Notes: generated from the sequence alone by a model not told the origin. Numbered from the stretch's first letter, positions 44,860 to 53,448 are shown. The stretch: DNA of 64,000 bases from Salinispirillum marinum (GCF_042651565.1 NZ_JBHSDF010000003.1), one strand, 5' to 3'. Program-made: numbers and translations.

Positions 44860-44953
44860 CGCGCCTCCCAAATCTTGGCAAACCATTGACACTCTTTAAA
44901 TTGAGTGCGCCAAGCGGGAAAACAAGCCATTAACGGAAAAGGTCAAAGCTTTC

Positions 44954-45169
44954 ATGCCACAAGTTAAAGTAAAAGATAACGAGCCATTTGACGTAGCCTT
45001 ACGTCGTTTCAAACGTTCTTGCGAAAAAGCCGGTGTATTGGCAGACGTACGCAAGCGTGAGTTCTATGAAAAGCCTACTTGGGCTCGTAAGCGTAAAGCT
45101 GCTGCTGCAGTAAAACGCCACGCGAAAAAAGTATCGCGTGAATCTAAGCGTCTGAACCGTCTGTATTAA
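44954..45169 (+). CDS. rpsU: 30S ribosomal protein S21
   Basis: 71 residues, full length: PQVKVKDNEPFDVALRRFKR, CEKAGVLADVRKREFYEKPT and a basic Arg/Lys-rich tail. Needed for initiation on structured mRNAs. First gene of the rpsU-yqeY-dnaG-rpoD block behind a strong promoter. Confidence 0.98.
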   Translation: MPQVKVKDNEPFDVALRRFKRSCEKAGVLADVRKREFYEKPTWARKRKAAAAVKRHAKKVSRESKRLNRLY

Positions 45170-45235
45170 ACAGCACGCGTCACGCATACCCTGTTGTATT
45201 CCATTCCTGTGGCCTTGACCGCCTCAGGATGATGT

Positions 45236-45257
45236 TCAGAAGCCGCAACGCTTCTGA
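45236..45257 (+). promoter_or_regulatory. hairpin between rpsU and yqeY
   Basis: TCAGAAGC and GCTTCTGA form a perfect 8-bp stem with loop CGCAAC. No T-run follows. It occupies the position of the partial terminator/processing region after rpsU in E. coli, so it may set rpsU mRNA above that of dnaG. Confidence 0.55.
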
Positions 45258-45302
45258 TGATTCCGTTATGCTGCGGCGTACGCACGAACACCGGAGACCA
45301 AC

Positions 45303-45746
45303 ATGAGCTTAAAAGCAGAACTGACACAGGCGATGAAAGATGCCATGCGGGCGCAAGATAAAGCGCGCCTCGGCACCGTTCGCTTGATGTTGTCTGAAAT
45401 TAAGCGTGTGGAAGTGGACGAGCGTATTGAGGTGAGCGATGAACGAATCTTGGCACTGCTGGATAAAATGCAAAAGCAACGCCGTGATTCCATCGCTCAG
45501 TTCAGTGCTGCAGGTCGACAAGACCTTGTCGACATTGAAGAAGCCGAACTGGAGGTGATCTCTCAGTTTCTGCCCGCACCGCTTTCCGAAGCAGAGTTGC
45601 AGGCTATGGTTCAATCCGCAGTTGCCGAAACCGGTGCACAGTCGATGGCTGACATGGGTAAAGTAATGGCTATACTGAAACCTCAGGTTCAGGGCCGTGC
45701 CGATATGACCGTGGTCAGCAAGCTGGTGAAAGCGTGCATGGGTTGA
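45303..45746 (+). CDS. yqeY: GatB/YqeY domain protein
   Basis: 147 residues: LKAELTQAMKDAMRAQDKARLGTVRLMLSEIK, QRRDSIAQF, EEAELEVISQFLPAPLSEAEL and MGKVMAILKPQVQGRADMTVVSKLVK are typical. Resembles the C-terminal domain of GatB tRNA amidotransferase; its independent role is not established. It lies between rpsU and dnaG, as in many gammaproteobacteria outside the enterics. GGAG 6 nt upstream. Confidence 0.93.
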   Translation: MSLKAELTQAMKDAMRAQDKARLGTVRLMLSEIKRVEVDERIEVSDERILALLDKMQKQRRDSIAQFSAAGRQDLVDIEEAELEVISQFLPAPLSEAELQAMVQSAVAETGAQSMADMGKVMAILKPQVQGRADMTVVSKLVKACMG

Positions 45747-45828
45747 AGCACTTTATGCCAAACTGAACTCAACGCTACACCGAACACAGCACCGCGCGAC
45801 TTTTTTCTGCCAGCCTAGGGTATCCAGC

Positions 45829-47904
45829 ATGGCCGGACGTATACCACAGTCATTCATTGACGACTTACTCGACCGCGTAGACATTGTCGATGTCATTTCT
45901 CATCGCGTGAAGCTGAAGCGCACCGGAAAAAACTATTCTGCCCTGTGTCCGTTTCACAACGAAAAATCCCCCTCATTTTCGGTTAATCCGCAAAAGCAGT
46001 TCTACTATTGCTTTGGTTGTGGTGCCGCAGGCAATTCGTTGAAGTTCTTGCTCGAACATGACCGTTTGGAATTCCCCGAAGCCATTGAAGAACTCGCACG
46101 TTTGGCCGGGGTAGAAGTACCGCGCGAACACAACCCGCAAGCCGACCAACAACGGCAGCAACGCAAAACCCTACAAGGCGTGCTCGACATTGCCGCCGAA
46201 TTCTATCGCACCCAATTACGCGCCCATGCCCGCGGCGATCATGCCGTGCGTTATCTCAAAGGCCGCGGCCTTAGCGGGCAAATTGCGCAGCACTTTGGCC
46301 TGGGTTATGCCCCGCCAGGCTGGGACAACCTAATGACCGCCGCGGGTGCGCAAGACCCCGCGCAGCTCAAGCGGCTGATTGATGCTGGCATGGTGATTGA
46401 AAAAGAAGACGGCAAGGTATACGACCGTTTTCGTGACCGCATTATGTTTCCCATTCGCAATCAACGGGGCCAAGTCATCGGCTTCGGTGGTCGCGTCCTG
46501 ACCGATGAAAAGCCGAAGTACCTCAATTCGCCTGAAACCGACCTCTATCAAAAGCGCAAAGAGCTGTACGGCCTGTACGAAGCACTGCACGCACCACAAA
46601 AGCCTGAACGCTTTTTGGTGGTGGAAGGCTATATGGACGTCATCAGCCTGCACCAGTTTGGCGTGCCCTATGGTGTCGCCACACTGGGCACAGCCACCAG
46701 TGAAGAACATCTGCATAAAATGTTCAAAGTGGTCAACGAAGTGATTTTTTGCTTCGACGGCGACAACGCCGGACGACAAGCCGCGGTGCGCGCCTTGGAG
46801 GTTGCCCTCAGCGAAGCCAAAGACGGCCGTACCATGCGGTTCTTGTTTCTGCCCGACGGCGAAGACCCGGACACCCTGATTCGCAAGGAAGGCGTCGTAG
46901 AATTTGAGCAGCGCCTCAGCCAATCACCCAGTTTGGGCGAGTTCATCCTGCAACACTGGCAAGACCAAGTCGATATGACCAGCGTGGAAGGCAAAGCGCG
47001 CCTCGTGCACATCGCCCTGCCCGACCTGCATCGCCTGCCAGAGGACGGCACGTTGCGCGCCATGATCATTCGCCGCTTGGCCGACATTGCCGAGCTGCCG
47101 CATGACGTCATTCAACAACAGCTCGACCACTACACTGCCTTACAAGCCGCCAAACACAGCAATAAAACAGGCAGCCAGCAAACCGCCAGAAACCCTGACC
47201 GGAACAACAAACCCGGCCAACCGGTGATGGCGCCCTTGCAGCCACAAAGCTCGCCGGACGACGTGCCGGATTGGATGCGGGACGGCCCACCGCCGCTCCA
47301 GGACCACGCCGCACCCAATCAGACAGAGCCTTACGGCCCGAGTGATGACATTACACCGCCCGATTTTGGTCAGGAAACCTTTTCCCGCCGCCAGTATCGC
47401 GCCCCGACACCGGTTGATTTACAACAAACCCGGCAGCCGCCACCATGGCAGAAAGCGATGGCGCTTATGTTGTGCTGGCCTACCTTGGTCACGCACATCG
47501 ACCTCGGCACACGGCGCTTCAAAGCCGGTGATCACACCGCGTGGGTTGAGAGCATGCTGACGCTATTGCAACAACATAGCGCCGAAAATCGCTATGCCGC
47601 GCATGATTTGCTCGCGCCACACGGGTTCGACGACATCTTGCAGGCCCTGTCTCGCACCGAATATTTCGCTATATTAACGCAATACCCTCAGCCGCAAGCG
47701 TTTCATCGTGATATCTTGCAGGCTCTAATGCTTGACCTTACGCATCAAGCCTCAGAACATGAAGAATACCAGCAACTTCGCACCCTCTGGGTCAGTGACC
47801 ACCGGCTGATGACCCGCGAACAAAAAGAAAGATACCTCGAACTCTTGAAATCCAGCAAAAACGGCACCATTAAAGAACCCGAAAGACGGACTGAATCGCC
47901 ATAG
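45829..47904 (+). CDS. dnaG: DNA primase
   Basis: 691 residues, longer than the usual about 580-640. Zinc finger C40-H43-C61-C64 (CPFHNEKSPSF, YYCFGCGAAGNSL), the RNA polymerase core with FLVVEGYMDVISL and FCFDGDNAGRQAA TOPRIM acidic residues, then a Pro/Gln/Asn-rich low-complexity linker (about 445-545), and the helicase-binding C-terminal domain ending ERYLELLKSSK. Makes RNA primers for replication. The extended linker explains the extra length. Confidence 0.97.
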   Translation: MAGRIPQSFIDDLLDRVDIVDVISHRVKLKRTGKNYSALCPFHNEKSPSFSVNPQKQFYYCFGCGAAGNSLKFLLEHDRLEFPEAIEELARLAGVEVPREHNPQADQQRQQRKTLQGVLDIAAEFYRTQLRAHARGDHAVRYLKGRGLSGQIAQHFGLGYAPPGWDNLMTAAGAQDPAQLKRLIDAGMVIEKEDGKVYDRFRDRIMFPIRNQRGQVIGFGGRVLTDEKPKYLNSPETDLYQKRKELYGLYEALHAPQKPERFLVVEGYMDVISLHQFGVPYGVATLGTATSEEHLHKMFKVVNEVIFCFDGDNAGRQAAVRALEVALSEAKDGRTMRFLFLPDGEDPDTLIRKEGVVEFEQRLSQSPSLGEFILQHWQDQVDMTSVEGKARLVHIALPDLHRLPEDGTLRAMIIRRLADIAELPHDVIQQQLDHYTALQAAKHSNKTGSQQTARNPDRNNKPGQPVMAPLQPQSSPDDVPDWMRDGPPPLQDHAAPNQTEPYGPSDDITPPDFGQETFSRRQYRAPTPVDLQQTRQPPPWQKAMALMLCWPTLVTHIDLGTRRFKAGDHTAWVESMLTLLQQHSAENRYAAHDLLAPHGFDDILQALSRTEYFAILTQYPQPQAFHRDILQALMLDLTHQASEHEEYQQLRTLWVSDHRLMTREQKERYLELLKSSKNGTIKEPERRTESP

Positions 47905-47989
47905 GCGGTGGAAATCTGTTTGGTAAATCGCTATACTGCGCCGCTATTTTTTATAATCCCCGAGCACTTGACACTTTACAGGTATTTGG

Positions 47990-49849
47990 ATGGCTGAAAA
48001 TTCTCAGCAACAGCAATCTCGTCTCAAGAAACTGATCGCCAAAGGCAAAGAACAAGGTTACCTCACATACGCTGAGGTTAATGACCATTTGCCCGAAGAG
48101 ATAGCCAGCCCTGAGCAGGTTGAAGACATCATCAGGATGATCAATGACATCGGGATTAACGTCGTCGAGACGGCACCCGATGACGGCGACATTTTCATGT
48201 CCGACGACGCCACCGACGACGACGCTTCGGAAGAAGCCGCCGCCGTTCTGGTTGCCGTAGAATCCGACGCTGGCCGCACCACGGACCCGGTGCGCATGTA
48301 CATGCGTGAAATGGGCACCGTCGAGCTATTAACGCGTGAAGGCGAGATCGTTATTGCCAAGCGCATTGAAGAAGGCTTGCGTGAAGTCATGCACGCCTTA
48401 GCGTACTTTCCCGGCAACCTTGAACAGGTGTGTGCAGCGTACGACGCCAGCCAGACTGAAGAAGGTCGGTTGACCGATATCCTGAGCAGCTTTCTTGACC
48501 CGGATGACACCTCGCTCGACGCCGCCAGTGACAGCGCCGATGATACCAGCAGCGCTGCCAGCAGCGATGACGACGACACCTCACTGGATGATGACGACGA
48601 CACCGAGAGTTTAACGGAAGACGATCCAGGTGACGGCGGCATCGACCCCGAAATGGCCCGGGCCCGTTTTGATGAATTACGTGCGGCTTACGAGCACGCG
48701 CAAGCGGTCATCGGCAAACATGGCCGTACCAGCAAAGAAGGCCAAGAAGCCTTGAAATTGCTGGGTGATGTGTTCTCGCCATTCAAGCTGGCGAATCGTC
48801 AACACGACGCCATGATGGAAAAAGTGAACACCGCCATCACCGTTGTACGGACACAAGAACGCAACATCATGAACATCATGACCGGTGCGAGCGTTGGCAT
48901 GTCGCGCCGTGACTTCATCAAAGGCTTCCAAGGCAACGAAGTCAACGAGGCTTGGCTGCAGGAGCTGTTTGATCATCCTAAGTTTGGCGAGAAACTGTTT
49001 GCGCATGAAATTGAACTGAAACGGGCGCAACGCAAACTCCGCAATTTGGAAAAAAGTACGGGCTTGACCTTGTCTGAAATCAAAGACATTCACCGCCGGA
49101 TCTCCATCGGTGAAGCGCGGGCGCGTCGTGCCAAAAAAGAAATGGTCGAAGCTAACCTACGTCTGGTTATCTCCATCGCCAAGAAATACACCAACCGTGG
49201 CTTGCAATTCTTGGACTTGATTCAGGAAGGCAACATCGGCTTGATGAAAGCGGTCGACAAATTCGAATACCGTCGGGGCTACAAGTTTTCAACCTATGCC
49301 ACTTGGTGGATTCGGCAGGCCATTACGCGCTCGATTGCCGACCAGGCACGCACCATCCGTATTCCGGTGCACATGATCGAAACCATCAACAAACTGAACC
49401 GTATTTCTCGGCAGATGCTGCAAGAGATGGGTCGTGAACCGACACCGGAAGAACTGGCAGAACGCATGGATATGCCAGAAGACAAGATTCGCAAAGTGTT
49501 GAAAATTGCCAAAGAACCGATTTCGTTGGAAACACCCATTGGTGATGACGAAGATTCAAGCTTGGGTGACTTCATTGAAGACAACACCATGGAATCGCCT
49601 TCCGACTCGGCAACCGACAAGAGCTTGGAAGAGGCCACCCGTGAAGTCCTTAGTGGCCTTACCGCCCGCGAAGCGAAGGTATTGCGCATGCGTTTCGGGA
49701 TCGACATGAACACCGACCACACGCTGGAAGAAGTGGGCAAACAGTTCGACGTCACCCGTGAACGTATCCGGCAGATTGAAGCCAAAGCGTTGCGCAAATT
49801 GCGCCACCCTAGCCGCTCTGATCACCTGCGCACCTTCATCGACGAATAG
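47990..49849 (+). CDS. rpoD: primary sigma factor RpoD (sigma-70)
   Basis: 619 residues. Region 1.1 (LKKLIAKGKEQGYLTYAEVNDHLPE), region 1.2 (DPVRMYMREMGTVELLTREGE), a strongly acidic non-conserved insert (about 165-215, runs of Asp/Ser/Thr), region 2 (LRLVISIAKKYTNRGLQFLDL, YKFSTYATWWIRQAITRSIA), region 3 (PVHMIETINKLNRISRQML) and region 4 (LTAREAKVLRMRFGIDMNTD, FDVTRERIRQIEAKALRKL). A TATACT -10-like hexamer at 47932 could give internal transcription. Followed by a repeat hairpin and a strong terminator. Confidence 0.98.
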   Translation: MAENSQQQQSRLKKLIAKGKEQGYLTYAEVNDHLPEEIASPEQVEDIIRMINDIGINVVETAPDDGDIFMSDDATDDDASEEAAAVLVAVESDAGRTTDPVRMYMREMGTVELLTREGEIVIAKRIEEGLREVMHALAYFPGNLEQVCAAYDASQTEEGRLTDILSSFLDPDDTSLDAASDSADDTSSAASSDDDDTSLDDDDDTESLTEDDPGDGGIDPEMARARFDELRAAYEHAQAVIGKHGRTSKEGQEALKLLGDVFSPFKLANRQHDAMMEKVNTAITVVRTQERNIMNIMTGASVGMSRRDFIKGFQGNEVNEAWLQELFDHPKFGEKLFAHEIELKRAQRKLRNLEKSTGLTLSEIKDIHRRISIGEARARRAKKEMVEANLRLVISIAKKYTNRGLQFLDLIQEGNIGLMKAVDKFEYRRGYKFSTYATWWIRQAITRSIADQARTIRIPVHMIETINKLNRISRQMLQEMGREPTPEELAERMDMPEDKIRKVLKIAKEPISLETPIGDDEDSSLGDFIEDNTMESPSDSATDKSLEEATREVLSGLTAREAKVLRMRFGIDMNTDHTLEEVGKQFDVTRERIRQIEAKALRKLRHPSRSDHLRTFIDE

Positions 49850-49859
49850 TCGGCTGGTA

Positions 49860-49904
49860 CTGGCAACTGCTCCTGCGTTGCCAGCATACCGCCCATCCAT
49901 GGGC
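49860..49904 (-). repeat. REP-like double palindrome after rpoD (copy 1)
   Basis: Arms CTGGCAAC (49860-49867) and GTTGCCAG (49877-49884) around TGCTCCTGC, then a second palindrome GCCCATCCATGGGC (49891-49904). It matches, in reverse orientation, the cluster after katG at 56015-56166. It begins 10 nt after the rpoD stop. Confidence 0.7.
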
Positions 49905-49907
49905 ATA

Positions 49908-49931
49908 AACCCGGCTTTTGCCGGGTTTTTT
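49908..49931 (+). terminator. intrinsic terminator of the rpoD operon
   Basis: AACCCGGC and GCCGGGTT with loop TTTT, then a T-run. Confidence 0.92.
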
Positions 49932-50022
49932 ATTGCCAAATCAAGGCATTAGCTAGACTTGAAAATCCATGCCGTTATAATGCGTGCCAGCTTCCGTTGG
50001 AGCGCAGCCCTTCTACGAAAGC

Positions 50023-50091
50023 TAGGTTATGACCGTAGGAGCGGAGCGCTCTGCGCGAACTCTTCGGCATAGCCAATACTGCAATAACCTA
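50023..50091. repeat. small inverted-repeat element with GTAG palindrome
   Basis: Arms TAGGTTAT (50023-50030) and ATAACCTA (50084-50091) enclose 53 nt. Inside, GTAGGAGC at 50035 leads into the palindrome GCGGAGC/GCTCTGC (50041-50054, one G.T pair). The GTAG-plus-hairpin layout recalls REP sequences mobilised by RAYT proteins. Its sequence does not match the repeat family after rpoD and katG. Confidence 0.45.
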
Positions 50092-50099
50092 ACACCAGA

Positions 50100-50208
50100 T
50101 TTGGCGCTAGGGCGCGGCGACAGCGAGTGAAACGATGGACTGTACATTTGTACATGACCGAGTTGAACGAGATGGCAACAAAGCCGCTCACACAAGTGAA
50201 ACGCCAAA
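50100..50208 (+). other. structured palindromic element before tRNA-Ile2
   Basis: Outer arms TTTGGCG (50100-50106) and CGCCAAA (50202-50208), a second pair GCGGC (50114-50118) and GCCGC (50183-50187), and a central TGTACA-TT-TGTACA hairpin (50141-50154). Two imperfect direct repeats CGAGTGAAACGA and CGAGTTGAACGA lie on either side of the centre. The nested pairing could be a transcribed structured RNA or a miniature repeat. Together with the terminator and the two repeats it fills the 382-nt gene-free gap 49850-50231. Confidence 0.45.
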
Positions 50209-50231
50209 AGACAAGTTAGAAAACAAGTTAG

Positions 50232-50308
50232 GGGCCTTTAGCTCAGTTGGTTAGAGCATCCGACTCATAATCGGCAGGTCGCTGGTTCAAGTCCAGCAAG
50301 GCCCACCA
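50232..50308 (+). tRNA. ileX: tRNA-Ile2(CAT), lysidine-dependent (or elongator Met)
   Basis: 77 nt with encoded CCA; acceptor GGGCCTT/AAGGCCC, D arm AGCTCAGTTGGTTAGAGC, anticodon loop CTCATAA, T arm GCTGGTTCAAGTCCAGC. The T arm and the GACTCATAATC anticodon arm match the pattern of E. coli ileX, and the position just after rpoD is the ileX locus, so I favour Ile2 whose C34 is modified by TilS. The elongator Met tRNA has a different T arm. Confidence 0.85.
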
Positions 50309-50409
50309 TTCCCCCCTCCGATAATGTCTTAATTATTCTTGCCCTCATTACGCTATAGTTTGTTTGTTCCATCGGTAACATTGAAATACAACCCCTCGCA
50401 GGTGATTCC

Positions 50410-51132
50410 ATGTGCGGTGCTTTTTATGTCAGGCAGTCCCCCACGCTAGCCGCCTATTTTGGCCTTGAGTCACCGAGTGACCTCGGTGAATGGGTAGGGC
50501 GGGAGATTATTAACCCGCGCCGCATCTTAGATGGACGTTCAGAATTCACGGTGTTTAGACCAACGGATCGCGTTCTGGTGATCGTACAAAACAAATCGGG
50601 ACAATACATTCTGCAATCTGCGCGCTGGTGGTTACTGATGAAATCCGACGTTGAGGGTACGCTTACGCCGCATCAAGAGTACGCGACGTTTAACAGCCGC
50701 ATAGACAAAGTCATGGCGACGGGAAGAACCCTACACAACACCCGCCCGAAATCATTCCGGGTGTTGATACCTGCCAGCGGATATTACGAGTGGTTGGGGA
50801 AAGTGCCTTACGCCATAGAGCGTGCAGACGGTGAGCCCATTCTGTTCGGCGCCATGGCCAAGGCTTACCCAACGCCTGAAGGCGGCTATGAACTTGGTGT
50901 ATCTATCGTGACCCTGCCCGGCCACCCGAAGCTGGCACACATTCACCCGAAATCACTGCCGTTAATGATTGAGGATAACGAGATACCGCATTGGTTGGAC
51001 AGAACGTTGGCAAACCAACATCTGCACTCATTCGCCACACCAATGTTGAAGCACGACATGAATACGCAACCCAAGAGCGACATCAAGCAACCTGAATTAT
51101 TTGGGGAGCTTCAACGTATTGCAGCTGATTAG
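50410..51132 (+). CDS. SRAP-family (YedK/HMCES-like) protein, divergent
   Basis: 240 residues. Begins MCG, so Cys2 becomes N-terminal after Met removal and could form the thiazolidine cross-link with abasic DNA. NTRPKSFRVLIPASGYYEWLG holds the Asn and the Glu of the active site. The usual HxRMP motif appears as IHPKSLPLMI, and the usual ARxE segment is altered. The fold seems intact, so it probably shields abasic sites in single-stranded DNA, but with a variant pocket. AGGTGA precedes the start. Confidence 0.82.
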   Translation: MCGAFYVRQSPTLAAYFGLESPSDLGEWVGREIINPRRILDGRSEFTVFRPTDRVLVIVQNKSGQYILQSARWWLLMKSDVEGTLTPHQEYATFNSRIDKVMATGRTLHNTRPKSFRVLIPASGYYEWLGKVPYAIERADGEPILFGAMAKAYPTPEGGYELGVSIVTLPGHPKLAHIHPKSLPLMIEDNEIPHWLDRTLANQHLHSFATPMLKHDMNTQPKSDIKQPELFGELQRIAAD

Positions 51133-51258
51133 CGCTATTCGTTCGTTACCAGATGGTTTGATCGCATCGCGGACCGGGTCAATGTCACGAAATTTTTCTT
51201 TTCTTGCCCTATATTTACTTTATTCTACTGAAGACCAAACACTAAGGATGCCAACACC

Positions 51259-51627
51259 ATGATTACTTTGCTCAGCAACACGGTTGTTTTGCTCATCGCC
51301 GCGTTACATGTCTACATCCTGGTGCTGGAGATGTTCTTGTGGGACAAGCCGCAAGGTCGCAAGGCGTTTGGTTTATCGCAGGATTTCGCCACCCAAACGA
51401 AGACATTGGCGGCTAACCAAGGGCTGTACAACGGCTTCCTGGCGGCGGGATTGTTCTGGGGGTTGATGCTGGGCGAGGCAGGTTTGTCGGTTAAGGTCTT
51501 CTTCTTGGTCTGTGTATTGGTAGCCGGTATTTATGGTGCTGCTACGGCCAGCAAGAAGATTCTCTTTATCCAAGCCGTACCAGCCACAGTGGGCCTGCTG
51601 TTACTGGGTATAGGAACTCTGATGTAA
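51259..51627 (+). CDS. DUF1304 four-helix membrane protein
   Basis: 122 residues with four hydrophobic segments. LLIAALHVYILVLEMFLWDK, AANQGLYNGFLAAGLFWGL and a late FLVCVLVAGIYGAATASKKI match DUF1304. Function unknown; the conserved His and Glu in the first helix (HVYILVLEM) are notable. AAGGA lies before the ATG. Monocistronic. Confidence 0.85.
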   Translation: MITLLSNTVVLLIAALHVYILVLEMFLWDKPQGRKAFGLSQDFATQTKTLAANQGLYNGFLAAGLFWGLMLGEAGLSVKVFFLVCVLVAGIYGAATASKKILFIQAVPATVGLLLLGIGTLM

Positions 51628-51647
51628 GTGGTTTGGCCAGGCAGCAA

Positions 51648-51815
51648 CTAGATACCCAGCCTCAAATTAGACACCTCTTCCGCTATAAACGACTTCGGCA
51701 CCTCAAGTTCGGTGGCGCGATGTTTCCAACCGGATACGGTGTTGATCGTTTCATTCACACTGCTGTTGATCCGGTCGCGGGTAAACAGCGGGCTGAGTTT
51801 TTCCGTCCTGCCGTG
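51648..51815 (-). pseudogene. possible gene remnant downstream of the GMC gene
   Basis: An in-frame stretch of 55 codons on the minus strand, bounded by TAA (51816-51818) and TAG (51648-51650), reads like normal protein (TINTVSGWKHRATELEVPKS, then FIAEEVSNLRLGI). It has no ATG; the only internal start is a GTG giving about 36 residues. It could be the 3' remnant of a decayed gene or a small coding gene. Confidence 0.25.
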
Positions 51816-51837
51816 TTAAATCATCGCGCGTGCCCCT

Positions 51838-53448
51838 TTAACACGCACCCAAAATACAATCCGCTGCGCGCTCCGCAATGGCCGTGGTCGGGGCATTGGT
51901 ATTGCCTCCGACGAGCGTGGGCATGATGGAGGCGTCCACCACACGCAGGCCTTCCAGTCCGTGTACACGCAATTGATCATCCACCACGGCCATATCGTCC
52001 CGGCCCATTTTACAGGTGCCCACGGGGTGATAAATCGACTCGGCATGCGCGCGCACGTAAACTCTTAACTGGGAATCGGTTTGCACCTTGGCGCCTGGGT
52101 ATAGTGCCTTTCCGCGGTGCGGATCGAACGGAGCTTGCGCGAGAATCTCCCGGCCCAGTTTAACGGCCCGCACCATTTGCTCCATATCGTGCTCGGTCGC
52201 TAAATAATTCGGATCAATACAGGGGGCAGCATTGGGGTCGGCACTGTGCAAGGTAATGCGTCCCCGGCTTTGCGGGCGCAAATCGCAGACACGCAGGGTA
52301 TAGCCGAAATGACGAATGGTTTGGCGCAAGTCCAGTCCATGGTCAATTTCTATGGCCGGTAGAAAATGAAACTGCACATCTGGCTGACTGAGGCTGGGTT
52401 GCGTTCGGGCAAAGCCGCCGGCTTCCGCCAAGTTGCTGGTCCACTCACCTTGTCGGTGTTTTAGGTATTGCACGCCACCCAGCAACCCTCGCCACCAATA
52501 CCGAGGCCCAAGTGAAACGCCAACGGGGGTGCTGGCACGCTGAATCACTGAGATATCCAAGTGGTCCTGTAAGTTTTCGCCTACGCCGGGCAACGCCAAA
52601 ACTTCCGGGATACTGTGCTCGGCCAGTACCGCACGCGGGCCAACCCCTGATAGCTGCAATAATTGCGGTGAATGAATGGCACCTCCACACAGTATCACCT
52701 CACCTTCGGCCATTACCCGCTGGGGCTGTCTCTGGACGAGGCAGTCGACACCGATGGCGCGCGTGCCGGAAAACACCAGACGCTGAACCCGTGCACCCGT
52801 CATAACGTGCAAGTTGGGGCGGTCACGCACCGGGTGGAGGTAGGCTTCCGCATTGCTGCACCGCGCGCCATTTTTTTGCATGACATGGTACAGCCCCACG
52901 CCTTCCTGTTGAGGTCCGTTGAAGTCGTTGTTGAGCGGTACGCCCACCGCTGTTGCCGCACTAATAAAGGCGGCGCTTAACGGGTTGTGATGTCGCAAAC
53001 TCGACACATGCAGCGGCCCCCCAACCCCATGATACGCATCAGCCCCGTGTTCGAAATGCTCCGCCCGTTTGAAGTACGGCAGCAGTTCAGCGTACCCCCA
53101 ACCGGCATTGCCCAACTGTGCCCAATGATCATAGTCACTGGGATGGCCTCGCGTGTAGCACATCGCGTTAATCGCACTGCTGCCACCCAAGGTTTTACCG
53201 CGTGGCCAATACAGCCGACGATGATTCAATTGAGCTTGCGGCTCGGTCCATAAGCGCCAATTAACGGAACGGCTGCGCATGAGCCCGATAATGCCAATCG
53301 GGATCCGAATCAGCGGGTTTCGGTCGGTCGGCCCGGCTTCGAGCAAGCACACACGAAGGGATGGGTTAGCACTGAGCCGGTTCGCCAGCACGGTGCCCGC
53401 AGAACCGCCCCCTACGATGACAAAATCGTAAGATTGTTTGTCTGCCAT
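51838..53448 (-). CDS. GMC-family FAD oxidoreductase (choline/alcohol dehydrogenase-like)
   Basis: About 536 residues. FAD site FVIVGGGSAGTVLANRLS, then LLEAGP, GMC signature 1 RGKTLGGSSAINAMCYTRG and signature 2 GAIHSPQLLQLSGVGP; the C-terminal domain has ESIYHPVGTCKMG with the catalytic His and VVDASIMPTLVGGNTNAPT. The group oxidises alcohols or choline. No betB or betI gene is adjacent, so BetA is not supported. Start at 53448 has GAGG 5 nt upstream. Divergent from katG. Confidence 0.9.
   Translation of the reverse strand: MADKQSYDFVIVGGGSAGTVLANRLSANPSLRVCLLEAGPTDRNPLIRIPIGIIGLMRSRSVNWRLWTEPQAQLNHRRLYWPRGKTLGGSSAINAMCYTRGHPSDYDHWAQLGNAGWGYAELLPYFKRAEHFEHGADAYHGVGGPLHVSSLRHHNPLSAAFISAATAVGVPLNNDFNGPQQEGVGLYHVMQKNGARCSNAEAYLHPVRDRPNLHVMTGARVQRLVFSGTRAIGVDCLVQRQPQRVMAEGEVILCGGAIHSPQLLQLSGVGPRAVLAEHSIPEVLALPGVGENLQDHLDISVIQRASTPVGVSLGPRYWWRGLLGGVQYLKHRQGEWTSNLAEAGGFARTQPSLSQPDVQFHFLPAIEIDHGLDLRQTIRHFGYTLRVCDLRPQSRGRITLHSADPNAAPCIDPNYLATEHDMEQMVRAVKLGREILAQAPFDPHRGKALYPGAKVQTDSQLRVYVRAHAESIYHPVGTCKMGRDDMAVVDDQLRVHGLEGLRVVDASIMPTLVGGNTNAPTTAIAERAADCILGAC

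Noticed and set aside
46330..46923. 197-codon open frame antisense to dnaG
   Set aside because: Composition artefact of the opposite strand; the primase core runs through the whole stretch.
48058..48642. 194-codon Ser-rich frame antisense to rpoD
   Set aside because: Its Ser/Val runs are the complement of the acidic Asp/Ser insert of RpoD.
51838..53448. BetA choline dehydrogenase of a betaine operon
   Set aside because: No betB, betI or choline transporter adjoins it; GMC family level is the safe call.
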